64,000 bases of DNA from Fluviicola sp. (GTDB lineage: Bacteria; Bacteroidota; Bacteroidia; Flavobacteriales_D; Crocinitomicaceae), in assembly GCF_039596395.1 (NCBI RefSeq), contig NZ_JBCNJT010000001.1:62001-126000 (forward strand). The letters are read 5' to 3'. Each line of letters opens with the position of its first letter. Positions within the stretch are counted from its first letter, which is position 1. The position numbers and the translations under genes are program-made. Positions 60,015 through 64,000 of the stretch are shown here, in pieces. The notes below the pieces were generated by a model. The model saw nothing but the letters and a program-made list of their open reading frames with translations, searched no databases and was not told where the DNA came from.

Positions 60015-61127
60015 ATGAAAAAATTAATTCTAATGTGCCTGGGATTATATACATACGAATCTTTTGCACAAACTACTCAATTGCCATCCATGGTCATTGC
60101 CGGAATTGAAGTCCGGAATATTCCTTCCAATGAAGATATTCTTCGCTCTGTCATCTATAAAAGCCTTGTGAACTCCAAGAAGTACGTTGTAAATGACCGG
60201 TATGATGTAGCGGAGAAGTTGGGCGACAATAAAATGAAGGAATGTATGGGAAAGGATTGCCTGGGAAAAGTAGGTAACCAGTTGAGTGCTGATTTTGCGA
60301 TGAGTGCCAGCTACGAAGGTTTGGGTGACAGGATCCTTATTTCCATGAAGATTGTGAACGTAAAAACCGGTGAGATCGATCGAAATGAAATTGAACAGTT
60401 CGAAAATCAGCCGCGCGAATTAAACCGTATGACGGATATTATGATCTACAAATTGCTCAAAATGGATGTGGACCTGTCTGTTTACAAAGCTTTGTTCTTC
60501 AAAGACGGACCAACGGCAAGTACCGGCCTGGGGAAAATGAACAATTCAGGGCCACGGATCGGTTTCGCAGTGGCAACAGGTGAAAACGGCGAATTCTTTA
60601 CCCGGAATGAACGTGACGGAGGCGTTGGAACGTTACCCGTACTGTTCAATATCGGCTACCAGTTGGAAGTACAATATGCCGGTAGTGAGAAGTTTAGCGG
60701 CTTGTTTGAGTTTTTGGGAAATGTTGCAGGAATGGAACACGGTACTCCGATACCTTCACTGGCTATTATGCATGGTGTCCGCTTTGGTAAAGGTGCCTGG
60801 GAAATTGCCATGGGACCGTCGTTCACCATGAAGCGCCTGGTTTCCGGAACAACGGATTATGACGGGAATTTCCACACGTTCCAGGAATTGTCGGATATGG
60901 GCGTAGGAACTTCCGCAACTCACATGGCTTATTTCAAGCGGCCGGATACACGCGGGGCTACTTATTTTTCCACCAACTTCCTGTTTGCGGTAGGAAAAAC
61001 CTTCCGTCCGGGAGCTTTGAACGTACCCTTGAATTTTTATGCCAGCATGAATAAATACGGAACTACATATGGGGTTTCGCTAGGAATCAACATCACCCGG
61101 TCACGTAAATACACCTACACCAAATAA
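60015..61127 (+). CDS. CsgG-like N-terminal domain fused to a C-terminal barrel
   Basis: A 370-residue exported protein from ATG 60015 (an upstream TTG-type start would add nine residues). Signal peptide ends SFAQ. Residues ~25-150 resemble CsgG/TolB-N-like domains: PSMVIAGIEVRNIPSNEDIL, KMKECMGKDCLGKVGNQLSA, DFAMSASYEGLGDRILISMK and VNVKTGEIDRNEIEQFENQP. Residues ~180-370 are strand-rich and end HITRSRKYTYTK-like, as an outer-membrane barrel would. The arrangement suggests a periplasmic lipid- or peptide-binding/regulatory domain attached to the outer membrane. Function unknown. Confidence 0.7.
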   Translation: MKKLILMCLGLYTYESFAQTTQLPSMVIAGIEVRNIPSNEDILRSVIYKSLVNSKKYVVNDRYDVAEKLGDNKMKECMGKDCLGKVGNQLSADFAMSASYEGLGDRILISMKIVNVKTGEIDRNEIEQFENQPRELNRMTDIMIYKLLKMDVDLSVYKALFFKDGPTASTGLGKMNNSGPRIGFAVATGENGEFFTRNERDGGVGTLPVLFNIGYQLEVQYAGSEKFSGLFEFLGNVAGMEHGTPIPSLAIMHGVRFGKGAWEIAMGPSFTMKRLVSGTTDYDGNFHTFQELSDMGVGTSATHMAYFKRPDTRGATYFSTNFLFAVGKTFRPGALNVPLNFYASMNKYGTTYGVSLGINITRSRKYTYTK

Positions 61128-61157
61128 ATCAAGAGGATTAAATGTGGAGGAGAGAAG

Positions 61158-61192
61158 TCCCCGGTTATCGCATAGCGAAGCCGGGGATTTTT
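61158..61192. terminator. Terminator between convergent genes
   Basis: TCCCCGG (61158-61164) and CCGGGGA (61181-61187), with T5 after. Lies between the CsgG-like gene and the end of creD. Confidence 0.8.
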
Positions 61193-61197
61193 GTAAC

Positions 61198-62484
61198 TCA
61201 AACTTTCAATCGTCTGGTAAAGCTCATGATCGCAGCAAGCACCACAAATAATCCCAAACTTCCTACAATTAAAGCGTAGGTTTCCAGGTTTACAATGACA
61301 TAAAGGAAACTGTACAGAATGAAGATGGCTGCAAAAATGGTGAGCGAAAACTTCAGGGATCGAAGAACCGAATAAGCATACCAGCTTAAAAGTGCCAAAA
61401 TTCCACAGCCTGCTGCCACGTAAGACCGGGCAAATCCGAACTGCTCTGAGAAAGATAGCAGGATGACATAAAATAAAATGAGGGAAAGTCCGACCATCAG
61501 GTAGTGGATAGGATGGATAATCCTTTTTCCGATCAATTCGATGAGGTAAAAAACCGTGAATGTTAAAAGAATGACCAGGATGGCATATTTTACGGTCCGT
61601 TCGTTTAATTGATACTGATCAATGGTTTCCAGGAAATCAACCGATGCTTCGGATAGTTTTCCGTAAGGTTTGGAATGGTCGATCCCAAGCTTCGTATTCT
61701 GGGCAATATTCATCATGCTCCAGGAACTTTTGAAACCTTTTGTTGCCTCGAAAGCATCCGGGTTTGGCAGAGAAGTCCCGGAAAAAGATGGATTTTCCCA
61801 GTTGGAGGTCATGTTGTAGGTACTTTTCTTCGCAAAGCCTTTCAGGATAATTTTCCCGGATCCGTTGATTGTGTAGCTCGTTTTGACGTTGATTTGGGTG
61901 GTTGATTTGTCAATAGCGAATGGAGCTGTAGCGTAAAATAATTTGTCGGGGCTGGTTTCTGCCATGGTTTCCTGCTCGATTTGCAGTCCTTTCCCGTTGA
62001 CTTCTATGTTCCCCATGTTTGAAATCCGGGTTTCAGCCAGGGCCAGAAGTCCGATTTGCGCTTTTGAAAGATCGAGATTCGGATTGCTGAGGTTCGGCAT
62101 GAATTCCGCATCGGTATAGTTGGCCGATTGAAAGACCGGGAAGTGGTAAATTCCTCGCTTTTTAGTACTGGCATTTACGTTGAGAGTGGTTTTTTCCGTT
62201 TCGGGAAAGAAGAAGTAATACTTTTTACCGGCATTATTGCCTTTTAGAGGAATGCGAAGTACCAATCCTTTATACAGGAAATCACTTCCCCATTCGGAGC
62301 GAATTTCTTCTTTGATCGTATCAGCACGGTCTTTGCGCTCCTGGATCAGGAAGATGACCCGCGCCAGCGGAGCGAGCAGAATAATGGTGATGGTTCCGAT
62401 GAGAATGAAACGACCGAACGGGGCGTTTAAAAACTTCATGAACTCACTGGTTTCCGGTTTGTTTGTTTCCGATTGATTTTCCAT
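61198..62484 (-). CDS. creD: CreD-family inner-membrane protein
   Basis: A 428-residue membrane protein from ATG 62484; an upstream TTG would place coding sequence over the operator. An N-terminal membrane segment (about 24-44, FILIGTITIILLAPLARVIF), a long periplasmic region (about 50-310; DFLYKGLVLRIPLKG, NVKTSYTINGSGKIILKGFA) and six or so C-terminal helices from about 300. Matches CreD ('cell envelope integrity'/colicin tolerance). In proteobacteria CreD responds to CreBC; here it follows a winged-helix regulator gene and carries the same palindrome upstream, so control differs. Function is not well established. Confidence 0.85.
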   Translation of the reverse strand: MENQSETNKPETSEFMKFLNAPFGRFILIGTITIILLAPLARVIFLIQERKDRADTIKEEIRSEWGSDFLYKGLVLRIPLKGNNAGKKYYFFFPETEKTTLNVNASTKKRGIYHFPVFQSANYTDAEFMPNLSNPNLDLSKAQIGLLALAETRISNMGNIEVNGKGLQIEQETMAETSPDKLFYATAPFAIDKSTTQINVKTSYTINGSGKIILKGFAKKSTYNMTSNWENPSFSGTSLPNPDAFEATKGFKSSWSMMNIAQNTKLGIDHSKPYGKLSEASVDFLETIDQYQLNERTVKYAILVILLTFTVFYLIELIGKRIIHPIHYLMVGLSLILFYVILLSFSEQFGFARSYVAAGCGILALLSWYAYSVLRSLKFSLTIFAAIFILYSFLYVIVNLETYALIVGSLGLFVVLAAIMSFTRRLKV

Positions 62485-62503
62485 TTTTAAATTAGTTAAA
62501 AGA

Positions 62504-62520
62504 ACTTTGAATTTCAAAGT
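62504..62520. promoter_or_regulatory. Perfect 17-nt palindromic operator upstream of creD
   Basis: ACTTTGAATTTCAAAGT: 8-base arms perfectly complementary about a central T. Ends 19 bases before the creD ATG and shares flanks AAAGA/AAA with the copy at 63453. Probably bound by the winged-helix regulator encoded next to it. Confidence 0.75.
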
Positions 62521-62538
62521 AAATAGATAAAAAAATAG

Positions 62539-62838
62539 TTATTTGCTGGTTTTAATCAATTGCTCAAGCGCGGCCAAATGCCTGGCAAATGTTTGTTTTC
62601 CAAGTAGAGTTGCTTCATAGGTGGTATTGGGTTTTTTACCGATAAATTGTTTGCGGATAAGGATGTATTCAGACGTTTCAAGTGCCTTGATATGCGATGC
62701 CAGGTTTCCATCGGTTACTTCCAGCAGTTCTTTGAGCCGGTTAAAGTCCACGGAGTCATTCACCATCAGCACAGACATGATTCCCAGCCTGATCCGGTGG
62801 TCGAATGTTTTATTGATATCTGATATGATACTTGTCAT
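62539..62838 (-). CDS. Small winged-helix transcriptional regulator
   Basis: A 99-residue regulator; ATG 62838 is chosen over a start 25 residues upstream, since that one would run through the preceding gene's coding region. Single winged-helix DNA-binding domain: FDHRIRLGIMSVLMVNDSVD, FNRLKELLEVTDGNLASHIK (recognition helix) and LIRKQFIGKKPNTTYEATLL (wing). Matches the HTH_34/MarR-ArsR style with no ligand domain visible. Its ATG shares one base with the stop of the membrane-protein gene (TAATG). Likely binds the palindromes at 62504 and 63453; creD follows on the same strand. Confidence 0.88.
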   Translation of the reverse strand: MTSIISDINKTFDHRIRLGIMSVLMVNDSVDFNRLKELLEVTDGNLASHIKALETSEYILIRKQFIGKKPNTTYEATLLGKQTFARHLAALEQLIKTSK

Positions 62839-63446
62839 TATTTCTTGTAATCGTATTTCAGGTACATGTAAGCACCATAAAAAATGTGGCAAACTCCGAA
62901 ACCGAACATCCAAAAGTACAAACCATAACCAATATAAAGGCTATTTAATAAGCCAAGAATGATAAAGATGAACCCTAAATTTCTCAGGGTTTCGTATGAA
63001 TACCTGCTTGCGCTGACCAATGCGAGGCCGTAAAACAATAAAGTAACCGGTGCAACAAGTCCAACGGCGCCTTTTGTAATCAGTATGACAGCAAATAGTC
63101 CTCCGGTAATTAGCGGGACCATAAAGCTCATAATAAACTGTCTGGATACCTGGTTCCAGATCACTTCCTGTTTTTTGCGCGCTTTGCGAACAGAGAAAAT
63201 AATCCCGGTTCCCAGTGAAAGTACCATTACGAGTATGGCGGTAGTTACGATGGTAATGAATTCAGCGGAATCAAAAGGAATGGAGGAAGTCAATCGCTCT
63301 CTCATGGAATAAACGATTCCGGCACCGATCAACGCATAGGTTCCGGCCAGGATTCCGGAAATACCGGATAAAGACAAAAACTTCGAAGATTTTTGCATCA
63401 TGGACTGGATCTCCTGAAGCTGTGCTAAATATTTTTCATTTTCCAT
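62838..63446 (-). CDS. Multispanning membrane protein of the CreD locus
   Basis: A 202-residue protein from ATG 63446; an upstream in-frame start would place the palindrome inside the coding region. After a short N-terminal helix (MENEKYLAQLQEIQSMMQKS) six hydrophobic segments are visible (LSGISGILAGTYALIGAGIV, FITIVTTAILVMVLSLGTGI, SFMVPLITGGLFAVILITKG, and three more). No named family is recognised with certainty. First gene of the locus, 7 bases behind the operator. Coupled translationally to the regulator gene. Confidence 0.82.
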   Translation of the reverse strand: MENEKYLAQLQEIQSMMQKSSKFLSLSGISGILAGTYALIGAGIVYSMRERLTSSIPFDSAEFITIVTTAILVMVLSLGTGIIFSVRKARKKQEVIWNQVSRQFIMSFMVPLITGGLFAVILITKGAVGLVAPVTLLFYGLALVSASRYSYETLRNLGFIFIILGLLNSLYIGYGLYFWMFGFGVCHIFYGAYMYLKYDYKK

Positions 63447-63452
63447 AAAAGA

Positions 63453-63469
63453 ACTTTGAAATCCAAAGT
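63453..63469. promoter_or_regulatory. 17-nt palindromic operator upstream of the membrane-protein gene
   Basis: ACTTTGAAATCCAAAGT: same sequence family as 62504-62520 with one mismatch between arms and matching flanks. Only six bases separate it from ATG 63446, so a bound protein would block both transcription and access to the start. Confidence 0.75.
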
Positions 63470-63553
63470 AAAAGAAAATAAATGAATCGGTCAACTAATT
63501 TTGAGATTTTTTTGAATAATTCGGATTAAGTTGCTGATTCTCAATTGAGGTCT

Positions 63554-63582
63554 TTTGTTGTTTCGGATTTATTTTATCTTTG
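63554..63582 (+). promoter_or_regulatory. Bacteroidota promoter, TTTG-N17-TATCTTTG
   Basis: TTTG at 63554-63557, 17-base spacer, TATCTTTG at 63575-63582. Drives the gene at 63679 with a leader of about 90 bases. Confidence 0.7.
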
Positions 63583-63678
63583 GAATCAGTTCCTGGCAAT
63601 TAAGCAATATTCCCTTGTTTAGGATTGAGTCTCAAACTTGTAGTCAGGAGATTTTTAATATCACTTAAATTATTTTCA

Positions 63679-64000
63679 ATGAATAAAACGTTACTTTTTT
63701 TATCAGGACTTTTACTTACATGTACTGTTTCTGCACAACCTTTTGTTCCGCAAAACAGCGGATTAAGCAGTAGCAGTGTCCTTTCTTCAATCGATTTTGT
63801 GAATGATGATATCGGAATGGCCGTATCTTATGACGGAGAAATTGTGAAAACCATTAATGGCGGAACAAACTGGGTTTCTCAGAATTCGGGAACAAGTACT
63901 GCGCTGAGAGATGTGGTCATGATTGATGCCCAGACTGCGGTTGCTGTAGGATACAACGGATTAATTATAAGAACTTCTAACGGCGGATCTGCCTGGACAC
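63679..64000 (+). CDS. Ycf48-like/beta-propeller secreted protein (cut by window edge)
   Basis: N-terminal fragment, 107 residues visible. Signal peptide ends at about 20 (VSAQ). Then repeating 'GG(T/S)NW' blades: IVKTINGGTNWVSQNSGTST and LIIRTSNGGSAWT, as in Ycf48/photosynthesis-system-stability-like or BNR-type propellers that in Bacteroidota are usually T9SS-exported. The C-terminus and any sorting domain lie outside the window. Confidence 0.8.
   Translation, partial: MNKTLLFLSGLLLTCTVSAQPFVPQNSGLSSSSVLSSIDFVNDDIGMAVSYDGEIVKTINGGTNWVSQNSGTSTALRDVVMIDAQTAVAVGYNGLIIRTSNGGSAWT

Noticed and set aside
62504-62520. The CreD palindromes as members of the GTTCAA repeat family
   Set aside because: The palindromes share a TTTGAA core with it, but they are not tandem, have conserved flanks and sit at gene starts, so they fit operators better.

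Overview
The window reads as chromosome of a Bacteroidota bacterium, most like the Flavobacteriales/Crocinitomicaceae (Fluviicola-like). Evidence from the sequence: secreted proteins ending in type IX secretion (T9SS) sorting domains (the 'YPNP' motif), TonB-dependent uptake, GWxTD and DUF4374 families, MutS2 without a Smr domain, and many promoters of the Bacteroidota form TTG-N(17-21)-TAnnTTTG with little Shine-Dalgarno signal. The taxon is an inference; no 16S rRNA gene is present.

Layout. 1-2.8 kb: end of tgt, an LptF/G permease, a DUF481-like barrel and a small lipoprotein. 2.9-9.6 kb: POT-like transporter, MutS2-like ATPase, exonuclease III, an outer-membrane barrel, a frameshifted DUF1573 lipoprotein gene and its thioredoxin-like neighbour. 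9.8-16.4 kb: housekeeping block dnaB, a secreted protein of uncertain role, trhO, lgt, rimO. 16.5-23.6 kb: a tandemly duplicated two-gene cassette (small secreted helical protein plus T9SS modular surface protein) and another exported protein. 23.6-26.9 kb: HTH regulator, ECF sigma factor and a protein joining an inner-membrane anchor to an outer-membrane barrel. 26.9-30.7 kb: xerD/aroQ head to head, then a lipid-type operon (desaturase, methyltransferase, DUF1304). 31-38.3 kb: T9SS metalloprotease, TonB receptor with DUF4374 lipoprotein and a barrel. 38.3-42.1 kb: SdiA-regulated-like protein, and GWxTD, glycosyltransferase, DUF1801. 42.3-42.6 kb: tRNA-Ser followed by a decayed copy of itself. 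42.6-50.9 kb: AraC regulator, NmrA-like reductase, MBL hydrolase, Fpg/Nei glycosylase, Mn catalase, SnoaL-like, Crp/Fnr, DinB, CsaA-like, lipoprotein, barrel. 50.9-61.1 kb: tricorn-like protease, cupredoxin, aminotransferase, M43 protease, CsgG-like/barrel protein. 61.2-63.5 kb: a three-gene CreD locus with two matching palindromic operators. The window ends in a Ycf48-like secreted protein.

I see no phage, CRISPR array, IS element, toxin-antitoxin or recognisable defence system. The most interesting leads are the CreD locus with its paired 17-nt palindromes, the sigma factor coupled to a possible envelope-spanning regulator, the duplicated small-protein/T9SS cassette, the TonB/DUF4374 uptake set, the tRNA-Ser pseudogene, and several families of short intergenic palindromes and 8-9 nt tandem repeats.
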